Part shown: positions 10,643-22,600 of the stretch, one piece after another
How positions within the stretch are numbered: the first letter of the stretch is position 1
How the letters are laid out: every line of letters starts with the position of its first letter
Origin: Rhizopus sp. PT2906
Lineage: Eukaryota > Mucoromycota > Mucoromycetes > Mucorales > Rhizopodaceae
Length of the DNA: 33,634 nt
Reading direction: 5' to 3'
Assembly (NCBI GenBank): GCA_025529335.1
Contig: JAMYHX010000470.1
Location: 1 to 33,634 of the forward strand
Translations under genes and position numbers: made by a program
The notes under the pieces: model-generated
Seen by the model: only the letters and a program-made list of their open reading frames with translations
What the model was told of the DNA's origin: nothing
Database searches by the model: none

Positions 10643-12242
10643 ATGTTTACTTTGACACCACCTCTGAACAGAGGCATGACGGTGTTTAACCGTGATGCCT
10701 TTAAGAAAGTGTTGACAGTAAAAGCGGTCAAGGTGCCTTCAAAGAAAGTTCATTTGTTTACAAAGACTCTATCAATGTATGTGAGTTGTTTACAAAAAAG
10801 AAACTCTTCCTTGTTTCTAACAGTTGAATACAGGAGTTTATTCAATCAACCGAGATTTCGTAATGTTTTCTCTGCTCCTGATGATAATGATGCAAGGTTG
10901 GTATTGTTAAGAGGAGATTTAGAAGATATAGGTTAGAAAGATAAAATGTACGCGTGATAAAAAGATATACTAACATTTGCATAAATACACACAGAGGACC
11001 TATCACCAACAGAGCAGGAGCTGATAAAAAATGAGGCATTGGGCATTGTTTCTCATGAAATCACTTTGGACTATGACTACTGGAACTCTGGTAAGATTAA
11101 AGAAGATAAAGACAATATGGATGGCTAACCTGTCTCTATAGAACAAATACTTCGATCTGTTATTCCAGAAGAACTCGAGATTCCTTCGTCTTTTACACAA
11201 ATTGGACATATTGCGCATTTAAACCTAAAGGAACAGTATTTCCCATGGAAAAAGATAATTGGTCAAGTTATTTTAGATGTAAGTCATCTTGTTTTTATGC
11301 ATATTTTTCTATTTATATAAACTAGAGTTTTTATTAGAAAAACAAGTATGTCAAAACTGTTGTAAACAAGACCGATCAAATAGATACTACATTTCGTTTT
11401 TTCAAAATGGAAATATTGGCAGGTGAAGATGATATGATTGCCGAAGTGGTAAAGAAGTCGAATATTACAAAGAACATCACTGATATTTGTTTAGAGAGAA
11501 AATGGATGCAGATTCAAATTTGACTTTTCAAAGGTGTATTGGAACTCACGATTACATACAGAGCATGAGAGATTGATCCAACTGTTTAAGCCAAAGGAAT
11601 ATGTCTGTAAGTACAATCATCTTGAATTAGAGCATGAATAGCTTATGTGAGTGATTAGGTGATGTATTTGCAGGAGTGGGTCCATTTGCTATTCCATCAG
11701 CCAAGAAAGGGTCGATCGTATATGCTAATGATCTTAACCCTGCTTCATTTGAGTGGATGAAAGAAAATATCAAGATAAACAAGTTAAAGAGTGGTATTCA
11801 CCCTTACAACATGGACGGAAGAGAGTTTATCAGACAGGCGGTAAAAGATCTTCAAGCAACATCAGAAAATGAATGGAAAACATTTGATCACTTTGTAATG
11901 AATTTACCAGCAACTGCTATCGAGTTCTTGGATGCTTTCCGTGGAGCATATTATAATTATAAGCACTTGTTTAACGTAAACTCCAAGCTTCCATACATCC
12001 ACTGTCATTGCTTCACCAAGAGCCCCGATCCCAATCAAGATATCATTGAGGTAATAAGATAGTCATGATCTTTATTTGCAGTCAACTTACACAACTTGTA
12101 GCGAGTAACTAAAGTGCTAGGAGAGACACCTGATCCTGTCAAAACCAGTCTTCATTATGTTCGTAATGTAGCGCCCAAAAAAGACATGTACTGTATATCA
12201 TTTCCACTTAGTGACAAGGTCGCATTTGCATCACCAGAGTAA
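10643..12242 (+). CDS. TRM5: tRNA (guanine37-N1)-methyltransferase Trm5
   Basis: Eight exons: 10643-10776, 10834-10931, 10995-11090, 11142-11278, 11338-11448, 11495-11606, 11659-12050, 12102-12242, giving 406 aa. It makes m1G37 next to the anticodon, which prevents +1 frameshifting. The N-terminal PPLNRGMTVFNRDAF block is typical. IGHIAHLNL marks the D2 domain, followed by DKNKYVKTVVNK. The Rossmann core shows CDVFAGVGPF (residues 230-239), NDLNP (253-257) and MNLPATA (about 310-316), the SAM and catalytic-site motifs of the family. The junction at 11448/11495 was set by the ENGCRFKFDFSKVYWN block. The start is the first ATG giving the family N terminus; a longer N terminus with a mitochondrial signal, as in some Trm5 proteins, cannot be excluded but has no in-frame ATG nearby. 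Confidence 0.95.
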
Positions 12243-12467
12243 GGAGCGAAGGGAAACAATAGAAGAAAGAGAAAAAAAAAAAAAGCGACTGGTTGACGAA
12301 CTGTATTTAATAGTGAAAAACGCAAAATGGATGATACAAATGTAGAATCTAGCGTGGCTCAAAAAAGAAGAACAGAGAGAACTGATGATAATTAAACAAA
12401 TAAAATAGACAAGCTGTAATGAGCCAGAATCGTCATTATCAGTATTAAAATTAGAAATTATATTTTA

Positions 12468-13358
12468 TTACATTAGTATACAACCACAGCTATCCATGAG
12501 CAGTCCTTCTTTATCCCTGTCAACGTTAAATTGCTGGTTTTTTATCTTTTCTTGATTCAGTCGTCTAATCTCACGTACGATTCCATAAAATGCGTCGTCT
12601 ATCCTGATTCCTTGTTTGGCGGATGTTTCAACAAACTGACAACCATACTTTTTAGCTAATTCCTTTCCGACTAGGATAATATGAATAATAATGAACATAT
12701 ATGAGAAGCAATACATACATACCTTGAGGTGATACTTGTCTATCGGTTTCAAGATCGCATTTATTACCAATTAAAATAACAGGAAATACCTCGATGTCTT
12801 TAACTCGTTCAATTTGACTGTATAACTTTTGAACTTCTTCAAATGAACGAAAGGAAGTAATGGAGTAAACCAACAGGAATCCTTCTCCAATTCGCATATA
12901 TTGTTCTCTCATAGCACTATAATTGTATAATGATGCATTTTAGTCTGGTTGAATATCTAAACTTCTTGTTTACCTATATTCTTCTTGTCCAGCAGTATCC
13001 AAAATATCCAATAAGGCACCCTCATTATCAATAATACACTGCTTACGATATGAATCTGTTTAAATAAATAAATAAAGGGAAAGTATGTACACGTATTTTG
13101 TAAATGTTCACCTTCAATCGTAGGATCATATTCATCAATAAAGTGTGATTGAATAAATTGAATGGTCATGGCTGATTTACCAACACCTGTTCTCTAATAG
13201 TGAATATTCACTCTTGTATGATATGGATGACACACACGTTACCTCCTTCACCCACTATGACTAATTTGTACCTAGTAAAATGGTTAATGTTTGATATAAT
13301 TTTCAACCAACTATTTTTTTTTTTTTTACTCTCTTAATATCGAAGAGGACTTGGACAT
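12468..13358 (-). CDS. Ras-family small GTPase with CaaX box
   Basis: Six exons: 13358-13330, 13271-13243, 13186-13112, 13055-12974, 12916-12723, 12670-12468, giving 203 aa. All G motifs are present: P-loop GEGGVGKS (17-24), switch I YDPTIEDSY, DTAGQEEY (64-71), NKCD, and ETSAK. Residues equivalent to H-Ras G12, G13 and Q61 are G19, G20 and Q68, so the protein should cycle normally. The C terminus is CGCILM: a farnesylation-type CaaX (C200) with a second cysteine (C198) that could be palmitoylated. The first two exons are only 29 bases each, and the P-loop itself is split by an intron. The MSKSSSILREYKLV start matches what I remember of Mucor Ras proteins. It is likely a morphogenesis/cAMP signalling switch, but the paralogue class is not resolved. 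Converges with TRM5. Confidence 0.95.
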
Positions 13359-13470
13359 GAATAAAGAATGATTTAAAAAAGGAGAGAAAGAAAGAATAAG
13401 AGGATAGACAGATATCATTCAAAAAAAAAAAAAGGAGACAAGAAGGGACAATGAAAACTAACGATATCTT

Positions 13471-15848
13471 TTATTGATGCTTTTTGGATGCTAATTGTAT
13501 GGATACTCCTAAATTATCTTGAAGATCAACACAGTATTCTTGTACATTGTTATCTTGATCACAAAAGTCATAGTCAATGGATATGACACCGTCATCTTGA
13601 AATAAAAGTTGGTTATAAACTTGTTCATTATAGAAATGCTGATATGGATCTATGTTCAAGTGTAATTCTTCTGGTATAAAATGCTGGATATTATTGTCAA
13701 TGAATGACTGTTGTTGATGATGTTGTTCTTGAATGAATGATGCTTCACATTGAGCCTGTTCTTTCTCTTCCTGCTTGTCTTGACTCAATTGATTATTGTT
13801 CATATCGATTAGGATCATCTGCTCCTGTTTCTGCTTGGCAGATGATTTTCCTTTTTTTCTCTTCTTCCCATGCTGATATTGTCTAATGGTGGGGATGACT
13901 GGATCTTCTCTTTCTTTTCTTTTCTTCTTTTTTTGTTCATCTTGCGGTATATCCACAGGTGTCATCGGCATCGGTGTCATACTGTGTTCTCTTTCAACAT
14001 TCTTACAGTTTCGGTACTGACCTTGAAGATCTTGCAGGGCACAGTTCAATAAAGAGTGACCTGTAGCACATTGAGGCAGCTTGGATATAATCTCGACGCT
14101 GTAGCTGTAATTTTTATCTGCGTTGAATTTATCGGCATAACTGGGAGTAGCCGCGTTCATGACGTGTATACGAAGCGCGATTATCAAGGCATACGCCAAG
14201 ATAGATGATTTTGAATGATACTGGATCAACTCATTGACATCCAAACGATAAGCAGAATCTGTGATCATGATGGCAGCGTAACTGCAAATATCATTTGAGG
14301 GACGACTATTGTTGTTTCGCACCATCTCATGAACATATGGACGATGAAGCAAGATCAAGTTTGTCAACAAGAACATTTTCTTTTCAAATTCCAAACGCTT
14401 TGACAAGATCGTTTCTTCTCTTTGTATAATAACCGGTTGGTTCATGGGTGACTCAGGTTCATCCATTGAAGGATACATGATATCAGTCAACCATGAGTCA
14501 ACGCTAGCCAAAAATGCATTATGTCTCTAAAATAATGAGGAGTGTTTTTCTCTTTGACAGAAGGGGGGAAGAGAAAGGAGGAGAGGGGAAGTAATTCACA
14601 TTAATATTTACCTTAACAGGACTTGGCATTTCGAAAGGAGGTGGAGGACTATAATTAAATTTAATTACGCGTGCAGCAATCTTGCAGAGTGATATCGTCG
14701 TGTTGAGGCCCTCTACCCATTCGGTGACAGACTCGTCATCATGAATCGATTTTGAAGGTGGAGAAACGTCACTACACAAGTATGAGTAAACAGATCCCAT
14801 GATTACCTAATCATACCTACAAGACCTTCTCTTCTGTCGAGCATGGACGACCATAGGCCATACTAATTGTACAGTCTGTAATAAAAGCAAGCCAGAAGGC
14901 TCTAATACATAGTTGGCCATGCATGTCTTCCTCAGCGGATATCATGGACCGGTGAATTCCCAAATCGAGCGATAGACGGAACGCTTCTCCGGACCAAAGC
15001 CATGCTTGTGTCAGGCTCTCTGGTAATTTTGTTTGCTCCATGTGGTTAGCCAAGATTACCAAAGCCAACACCGTACTAACCCTCGGTCGATCCTGGTAAA
15101 ATGGTCGTAGATAGATGGCGTATTTTAGACACTCGTTTCCAATCTGTTCAAAGGACTTGCTCTCGTCATTGAATCGATCCTGTACAAAGCTTGATGCTCG
15201 AGCAAAGAGAGCATAAAAGAATAAAGGTGACAGATAGGTGGGTTCATGGCGATTGATCAAGTAGAGCTGGTCAGTCATCTCCTTTTTATTTAGTAAAGGA
15301 TAGTATGGGTTAATGTTTGCATAATAAATATCTAATAAATAAAGTTGGTCATTCATGCTTAAGGATGGTATAGACGGTGGTGCATTTATAGCTGGAAACT
15401 GATGTTCTTCTCTTATGACAGATCTATGGTCCTTGAAAAGATCGACGTAAGCGCAAAAGGATGTCTCCCCAACATAGTGCCCGCTATATAATAGGCTTGG
15501 TTTGCGGACTACAGTGTTTGATGGCATGATTTCTTTCCTACTTGATCCACTCATAGTGTCGTCCTCTAATCCTTTATGATAGATACAGGGACAAGTGCCT
15601 TTCCTTTCACATGGCTCGTTATCCATATTGTTGTTGTCACATTTTATCTTCTTCTTCTTGCAAACATCACAGGATTTTTTACTTGCTTTAGGTTTTTTGG
15701 AGCCAGTAGGGTTTGTAGTTGAGGGGCAGAAAAATTTAAACTCTACATCCGGAGTTGTAGGGTTCCGTTGCATGCTTATTATGTCTTTTACTTGTCCCTT
15801 GAGCATGTTTAAAGAAGGGAAAGGCAACGGTGGTGGTTCTTCATACAT
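13471..15848 (-). CDS. Fungal Zn-cluster transcription factor with irregular cysteine pattern
   Basis: Three exons: 15848-14821, 14771-14612, 14526-13471, giving 747 aa. Near the N terminus are a basic KKPKASKK run and a zinc-cluster-like segment, C60-x2-C63-x6-C70-x9-C80-x5-C86-x-C88. The first half fits Zn2Cys6 (CDVCKKKKIKC). The second half does not have the usual C-x2-C-x6-8-C. The middle (about 180-350) is a Fungal_trans domain: NPYYPLLNKKEM, AIYLRPFYQDRP, WLWSGEAFRLSLDLGIHR, RAFWLAFITDC and YGRPCSTEE are typical. The C terminus has basic nuclear-signal-like KKKKRK and KKRKKGK runs, then Gln/His-rich and acidic activation-like sequence. An in-frame ATG 25 codons upstream (15923) would add a hydrophobic stretch unlikely in this family, so 15848 was preferred. 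The target genes are unknown. Confidence 0.88.
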
Positions 15849-16715
15849 TGGTATAAAAAAAAGAGAGAAAAATAGGGTTGACAAAAGAAAAAAGGGCCAT
15901 TTTTTAGTGATTTTTTTTTCCATTGAATTTGTGTATCAGGATTTCTATTTTGTGCTCCGACATCTTTTGCTTTTACGAGCATCTCTGTCTCACATAACAG
16001 TAGTGTGTGGTCTTTATCTGAATGGGAGGAAGGGTAAACTACTGTTTAGAGAGGGAAAATGGTTTAAGGGTCTGAGGATAGTCATTTTTATTCTAGGTTG
16101 CGTAATGAACGAGAAATAAAGAAAATCATTGTCTCAATTGAGTTAAGCTTATGGATAGGTATTTCCCAGTGAAAATGCATTGTCCACAAGTACTTCATAC
16201 TGATCAAATGCTTACTGTATTATAAATGCTTACTAATATGTAGATGCACCCCAAAATAATACAAAAAAAAAAAACAGAGATGCACTTTGTGCAAATGAAT
16301 AAAGTGTATAAGTATATAAGTCCTAAAGTGCAACATCCTCGTTTTGTTCTTTTTTCAAAAGTAGGCTATACCTTCTTTACAGTGCTTCTACCGTCAATTG
16401 GACTGCATTTACCCCTAATACTTTTGTTGTTTACAAATTCTTTATAAAGTATGGTAATAATAATAAACTTGATGAAGGAAGAAATATAAGAGCGCTGGAA
16501 TTTATAGCTTGGAATAGACAACTAATATGATACTCCTTCTCTCGCCCACAAGCGCTAAACTTATTGGCATCATAAGTCATCAGTATCAAGCCCACAAGCA
16601 CTCAGTGACGTGTTTGATATGAATCAATGTAATACTTTATAGTAAAGCATACATTCTACTTTCTTCTATCGCATCTGATGTAAAAAATAATCTTATTGAC
16701 AACATTAATATTTCC
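15849..16715. other. Gene-free AT-rich upstream region of the Zn-cluster gene
   Basis: No convincing coding sequence was found. Short open frames on the plus strand near 15849-16119 are antisense to the transcription-factor 5' end or low-complexity. The region should contain the promoter and 5' leader of the Zn-cluster gene. No RNA gene was recognised. Confidence 0.5.
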
Positions 16716-17422
16716 CTATAAAGCTCTCATTCAAATTTTACTTCAGTAGTTATCGACTTAACTGCCTTATTTCAAATAACAAATTAAAGCTGAATACAAC
16801 AATCAACAATAGAGCCAAAATTACATTGTTGGAAGCGAATATTGACGATTTGCAAAGCAGAACCCTTAGCGTGAGGCTATTACACCGCTTACTAGCCGAA
16901 ATCTGTTTGAAGGATGGCCGAAGCCTTTAATAATTTGATTAATAAGATATCTGAAGCCTATAGTGTTGTTCCTCCATTCAGAGTGATACTTTGGTTTAAA
17001 TTCTTTCTCCTCTCTTTTTCTTCTTTAATCAAGATGTATCTAACGAGTGAACAAACCCTTTGTTTACTATTTTATGTCGAATACAATCAGAAAAATGTTG
17101 TAGATCTTAAAAAACGGATATAAGACTCTAAAGACTTGGAAATATGCTACAAATATGATCCAACAGATCCAATTCTATTACCATTAACGAGACTTAATGC
17201 TAATGCGTACACCTATAAAAAATACCTTTCAAATGATGTATTTGGTTTCATGAAAAGGAGGACTTGTCACTAAAAATATCTTTAATAAAATTGTTTTACC
17301 CTGTAAATACTGAAGCACAGATTATGCGATATTTAAACGAAGCATACTTGTCACAACTCCCCTTCGCTGGTAAATTATACGAATTCAAGCAAGTATTGAG
17401 AACCGAATATTCGCAAATTTGA
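16716..17422 (+). pseudogene. Decayed protein gene in at least three frame pieces
   Basis: Three coding-like pieces follow one another on the plus strand in different frames. Piece 1 ends at 16930 (contains LLEANIDDLQSRTLSVRLL and LAEICLKDGRSL). Piece 2 runs from about 16914 (FNNLINKISEAYSVVPPF) through an in-frame stop at 17121 and on to 17273 (DPTDPILLPLTRLNANAYTY). Piece 3 runs from about 17250 to a stop at 17422 (LFYPVNTEAQIMRYLNEAYL, LPFAGKLYEFKQVLRTEYSQ). A possible intron sits at about 16983-17034. The pieces have balanced amino-acid use unlike the AT-rich junk around them. I do not recognise the family. It is most simply a dead gene or mobile-element relic; a live gene with unusual introns is less likely. 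Confidence 0.55.
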
Positions 17423-18020
17423 TGCAATACATGTCCTTTTTTTCAAACTGGTGCAGTAAGAAGGAGCTAAAATTCTTAAAAGTGAACGCTGGCAGAAAAT
17501 GACCGAAAAGTGATTCATCAACTGGCAGATATAGATTGTAATACAATTAAAGATTAGTAACGAAAGAGTGTTTAAATTAATATCGTCCGTTGGCACTGTT
17601 TTCACTGTATCCATACAATCTACCTTTTTAAGCAAAATAAATCGTGATACAGATTTCTGATTATTACGAACAAGTGCTACAATGCATGCGCATGTTGAAA
17701 GTGTCTCTTTATTCTATGTACTCTGCACTATTGCCGTTTTATAAATTGTAGTCTTTAAGCTATCTTGATTGATAACCAACACTTTACAATAGCTGTATGT
17801 GTGATGTAAATACAGTGTTTGAACCTTTTCTTTCTTTTTCTATGTTTATGAGAAGGAACATATTAGAGTCATATGAAAAAAGAAGGAATATGAATATGGT
17901 TTATTAACCTTTCTTTCCCCTCTCAAGACAATGCCATAGCTTCTTTAAAGAGTAAAAATGACAGCAAGAACACTCATAGACCGAAAAATCTGTACAATCT
18001 CTTTATTACTCTTTTTTTTT
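17423..18020. other. Intergenic region, further decay and eIF4E 3' flank
   Basis: Scattered stop codons occur in all frames. A few short peptide-like runs directly after 17422 may be the tail of the decayed gene. The last part should contain the 3' untranslated region of eIF4E, transcribed from the right. No repeat or RNA gene was recognised. Confidence 0.45.
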
Positions 18021-18917
18021 TTAAACTGTAAACCTATTCTCGCTTGTTTTTGCTGCGCTGTCTCCGTGAGGTGTAAACTCCACATTTGTTGCAGTACCAA
18101 GGTTAAGGAATTCTTTCAATTGGCGTCTATAAAAGCTAGTTAATATATGTCATTTGATTGAATATCACAACATACCCGATAGTCTCAATCTTTTCATTTC
18201 TTTGAGAGGTCTTTGTCCAAAGAGCAATTCTGTAAAATACCTTACGAACAGAAACTACAGCACCACAGATTTCGTCTTCATATTGAAACTGCTCACCAAA
18301 CATGGCAAGCATCTATACACATAAATAAGTTCAACCGTCCGCTCTTACACTGATTTTTTACATTACCAGATTGAGCCAGTAATCGTTGATAGCTTCACCA
18401 GTTCTATTTCTAGGCAACTGTACACTAAATTTACCACCGTTCGCGTTAAAGGGATCTTCCCATTCTGGACGAACACCTTTTTTGAATACGTGGTAGTTTG
18501 AGTTGACTTCAAGTATGCTTACTTTGGGAATATTGTTGTAAACGCTATTGAAAATGATAAGAATTGATATCACCTGAATTCTTAAACTTACCCCCAAAAG
18601 TCTTCTACCGTGTTGACGTTGACGATTTCTTTCAGGTTTTCAGACCAATTAGTAGCATTGGCTTTCTTTCCTGGATTATCGAACCATAAAGTCCAAGTGT
18701 TCTGAAGAGGGTGCTTCACGTTGAACTCCTTTGGATCGTCAAAGACAGTCTTGGGAGCTCCATCATCGTCTTGTTTCTCATTGTTGGTATTGTCTTCAAT
18801 GTTGTCAATGTCGCCTTGTGTCTTTTCTTCTACACTAGGTTCTAAAGTGGCATCTTGTTGTGATACTTGTTGCTTTTGTTCTTGTTCTTCAACAGTAGGA
18901 TGTGTCTCGTCTGACAT
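18021..18917 (-). CDS. Translation initiation factor eIF4E, cap-binding protein
   Basis: Four exons: 18917-18592, 18544-18367, 18312-18176, 18135-18021, giving 251 aa. It binds the mRNA 5' cap and recruits eIF4G. The first ~68 residues are acidic and Gln-rich, and poorly conserved in the family. The core shows HPLQNTWTLWFDNP, the cap-stacking tryptophans in NATNWSENL and RPEWEDP (equivalent to human W56 and W102 with E103), VEDFWGVYNNIP (the eIF4G/4E-BP binding face, W73 equivalent), DEICGAVVSVR, IALWT (W166 equivalent) and the C-terminal FTPHGDSAAKTS. All key cap contacts are intact, so this is a canonical class I eIF4E. Start is the first ATG of exon 1. Confidence 0.96.
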
Positions 18918-19254
18918 ATTTCTTTTCGTCCATTAGTCGTTTTTTTCTACATTATAATATGATTTGGATTACCTTTAGTTTTGTTTTTTTTTTTCTTTTA
19001 AAAAAAGAGAAAAAAGCAGAGTGAAGATTTTTTTGATGCCTTGTGTGTGTGTCAAATAAATTGTGACTAGGAAAAAGTCCGGATCGAGTGTACAGCCAAT
19101 GAAAGGAACTCTTTGCTACAATCTAAAAATGCTGGGGAAACTAAGAAGAACAATATGACAGATGCTCTTTATTTACACAAGGTGAATATTCAATTTCATT
19201 GGGGGGATAGACTTCATATAATCCAATTTGAGGATACCAGGGGACCGGCATCTA
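18918..19254. promoter_or_regulatory. eIF4E upstream region
   Basis: This holds the promoter and leader of eIF4E (minus strand) and the 3' flank of the small frame at 19255. It includes a homopolymer T/A tract near 18978-19015. No separate gene was found. Confidence 0.45.
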
Positions 19255-19560
19255 TCACATTGTCCGTCTTCGCAGCGCCAACATATTGATTATTGTCGTT
19301 CCTAATACAGTCTCAGTTGGCTCCACTCCAGCTCCTAATGTAATAGTGTTCCCCGTTGAAAAAAATTGAACTTGTAAAGGCTGCGCTGGATGATGCCTGT
19401 GTAGTAAGATTTGTAGTAGAGCTTCTCGAAAGTATTGGTGCTTAAGCTCCAATTCTGGGAGGATAAATTGATGAAACAGTTCCTCGATTTGTTCAAGGAA
19501 GAGACACTGATTTACTTGTACATTATGTTCACTTTCTATACTAATCCTCAAGTTGCATTG
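19255..19560 (-). CDS. Probable small protein gene, 5' end unresolved
   Basis: An open frame of about 100 codons ends with TGA at 19257-19255. The composition is protein-like: FLEQIEELFHQFILPELELK, then EALLQILLHRHHPAQPLQVQ, then GAGVEPTETVLGTTIINMLA and a basic RRRTM end. It has no in-frame ATG except near the C terminus. The nearest upstream ATG (at about 19561) is one base out of phase: reading ATGCAACTTGAGG, one fewer base would give a clean MQLRISIESEHN start. Either there is a small upstream exon I cannot find, or a one-base frameshift (real or sequencing), or a non-ATG start. The family was not recognised. It lies 110 bases downstream of the NUP192 stop on the same strand. Confidence 0.45.
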   Translation of the reverse strand, partial: QCNLRISIESEHNVQVNQCLFLEQIEELFHQFILPELELKHQYFREALLQILLHRHHPAQPLQVQFFSTGNTITLGAGVEPTETVLGTTIINMLALRRRTM

Positions 19561-19669
19561 CTGCTTGAAAAGAATTAAAAGAGACAGTTTATTGTTTTAG
19601 AATGTATCATCTTTATTAAATAGCAAAGCTTTATGAAATTTACAATAAACCAAAGAGTGTTCTTTGATA

Positions 19670-22600
19670 TTATTTTGTATAGTTTTGAATGATGCGAATT
19701 AGCTTCACGGCCTCTTGAGACACATTTTGCTGTCCTTCAGTCTTTAATATATTGTTGATGGCCGTATCTTGTTTCTTGAGCCACATTTGTACCTAATAAG
19801 AGTGAGTATTTCTCCCTTGTTTATTTTTATTTTTCTTTTACCTTTGATATAACTTTGGCATTCTTTTTACCAAAAGTAGAAAGAATGGCAACAATGAGCT
19901 TCAATGTCGGTAGCATCACTCGCTGGTATCGATCTAAAAGTTCACCCGATGTGCTTATGTTAGCCTGTACGGATGCGGGGTTTTGTTGCTCTACTCTCAT
20001 AAAGAGGCTTTGACAGAGTACTTCAAAGATTTGATTGTCAAACAGGAGCTCAGCACCATCAGGGTTCATAGCAAGACGGAGCAGGATAGACATTCTGGCC
20101 TCAAAGATATAGAGTGGCAACTGTGATGCTGTACAAATTGTTAGCATATGTCGATTCTTTCAACTTTAACTTACCATCAATAGATTCTAATATATGAACC
20201 AAAGCTGAATCATCATACTTGAGCATATCAATGGTGTACTGTAAGAAATTCCTATTCAAGAGATACGATTGAACAACATCACTACCAGCACGAAGGGTCA
20301 TTGTATTCAACGCATCAATTGCAATGAACGCTGTCGTCTTCCAAATGTCTAATCCGTCAATAGCATCTCTACAGAGAGTATCAAGAAGCCCAGCCTTGTA
20401 AGAAATGACAACATTGACCATATACTTTTCAAACTCTATATATGATTCATCTCGCTTGTATCTGTTGATATACAGCAACAGATTGGTTAATGCTGTATAC
20501 AAATCGCCTCGCACAGTCATTTTAATGTTCTGCTGGCAAATACACTCAATGATTCCATTAAACGCATGTCGAAGCTTATCTACCGGCAGTTGAGCAATCG
20601 TACGCGAGTCCTTTTCTTTTCGAAGTCTATTGATCAAAGCCAATGCCACTTCACTCATGCTTTTGACCATATCTGAGTCGTAATTTTGCGCATTCAATAT
20701 CTTTGAGAGTACCATGGCCAGAAGCTCGTATATGGTCTTTTCTCTTTCTTGTGTGTTCAAAAGATCAAAACATTCCAAAAGTGAGATATGGATCACTTGT
20801 TTCCAAGCCTTCATACAATGTCGTCTTGCATGAGTGATTTCCTTGCTTCGATTGAGGGACATACAGGCTGCAAGGATATCACCCATTTCCTTTTCAATCA
20901 ACTCTGTGTCTGGACTATTGGCGTATTCTGCAATTTGGACTAATCGTAAGTAGCCATAGATACTACGAATATCATACAAATTGACTCCATCTTCACTCGT
21001 CATGTAAAAGTCTTCAGGAATAAACTGTCTAAAGTAGTTGATTTCTTGTATTGGTCCATCCTTCACAAGATCATCTTGCCAGACAAATTCAAGAGAACTG
21101 ACAAACTCAAGCATCTTCACTAAAGGTTGCTGGAGTGTGTGGAATGAGCCCTGAGAGAAAAGAGGAGTCTCCTGTTGTTCGTGTATGCTGATATCTGTGT
21201 CTGGTGAACGTCCATAGAGTAGTTCAAGTAGTCGATTGATATTGGCCTTTTGTTTCATGTGCGTTGTTGCATGTAGTTCCAAAGCGATCAGCTGAAGTAA
21301 CCAAGCTCTTTGATGCAATTTGGCTCGCACCCTGAAGAAATCAGACCTGATTTCGGTACCATCAGCACAACGAAGCGTGCCAGAGAATGGACAGGATTCA
21401 ACATAAAGATCAGTCTCCAAGCGACTCGACATGGCTTCAAATTGCTTGTAGAAAAAGTTTCCAGTGTTTCGCAAGTAACGCATAGTAGATGAAGATATCG
21501 ATTTCTTGGCGCATAATCTATAGATAAGCTTGTAGCACTTTTCAGCCAAGAGGGGGTGTGTGTCGATCAAAAGCGGTATGGATTCTACGGAATCAATCAC
21601 CATCGAGTCATGGGTCGTCAAGCCAGAGTCAACACCTTGTTGAAGCATTTTCAGGATCGTGTGGAAACAGATGAGAGAAGCACGATTGTTTTGTGTCTCT
21701 TGAATCACTGGCATCCTAGGATTAGATAAATCATAGCCTAGCAGGTACTCCGTTAGAGTGGGTGAGCTTATGTCTGGATGAGCATTTTCCAAAAGTAAGT
21801 CCAAGATAGCAAGGTGTACAGAGGAAAGAGCTGGAGCTTCGACAATGCCTGGATAGTCATAGATGTTGCTCAATATACCTTCTGCTTTCCAAAATGGAAT
21901 AAGATTGATATCCATCTCATAGTCATCACACGTCATCTTTTCAGGAACGTTAATACCCAGCCTTTCGCTAATACAAAAGATGATATCCTCGGCTAGTTTA
22001 GAAGCGCTCAAGATGGATGTGATATTGGCTCCTGCTTTTGTCATTGGATTATAAAGTGTTAATGACGTGAGCTTGTCAGTTGGCGCGCTCGTCTGACGTG
22101 GCTCTCGTAAATCAACAGAGAGTTGATGTAAAAGCTTGGTGCTGGCTAAACATATCTCTTCATCATCTTCATAGTTTATAAACAGGGCAATCTGGGCAAG
22201 AATGTCATTACGGAACAAAATGAGCTGTCCAAGGTTTGAAACAGAAGGTATAGGAGGGAAAGAGAGGTGGCCGAGCTGAAATTCTGAGGATGCCTTCTTT
22301 TTTGCAGTCTTGCCGATATGAGGTATGAGAACATTACAGACGATAGGCTGTAATTTTAGCACGTCATGGAGTATGCGCAACGATTTGAGCAAGCAGTTTC
22401 TGCGATAAGGTGTACTTGATGTTTTCTTTTTATCTTCTTTAGAACAATTTTGAACAATGTCAAACAATTCATTTGTAATTTTGCCGCCAGAAAGAATACG
22501 AATGAGTACTTGGAAGCCTGGATGCGTCAGATAAGAAAGCAGGACGCGTTCTATTTCGTTAGGATGGCTCTTGTCTTCAAGCCCTTCTTGTAGACCTGGT

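Noticed and set aside
15849..15923. Upstream ATG extending the Zn-cluster regulator by 25 residues
   Set aside because: The extension is a hydrophobic KWPFFLLSTLFFSLFF stretch, unlike nuclear regulators, and the downstream ATG gives a more plausible N terminus. It remains possible.
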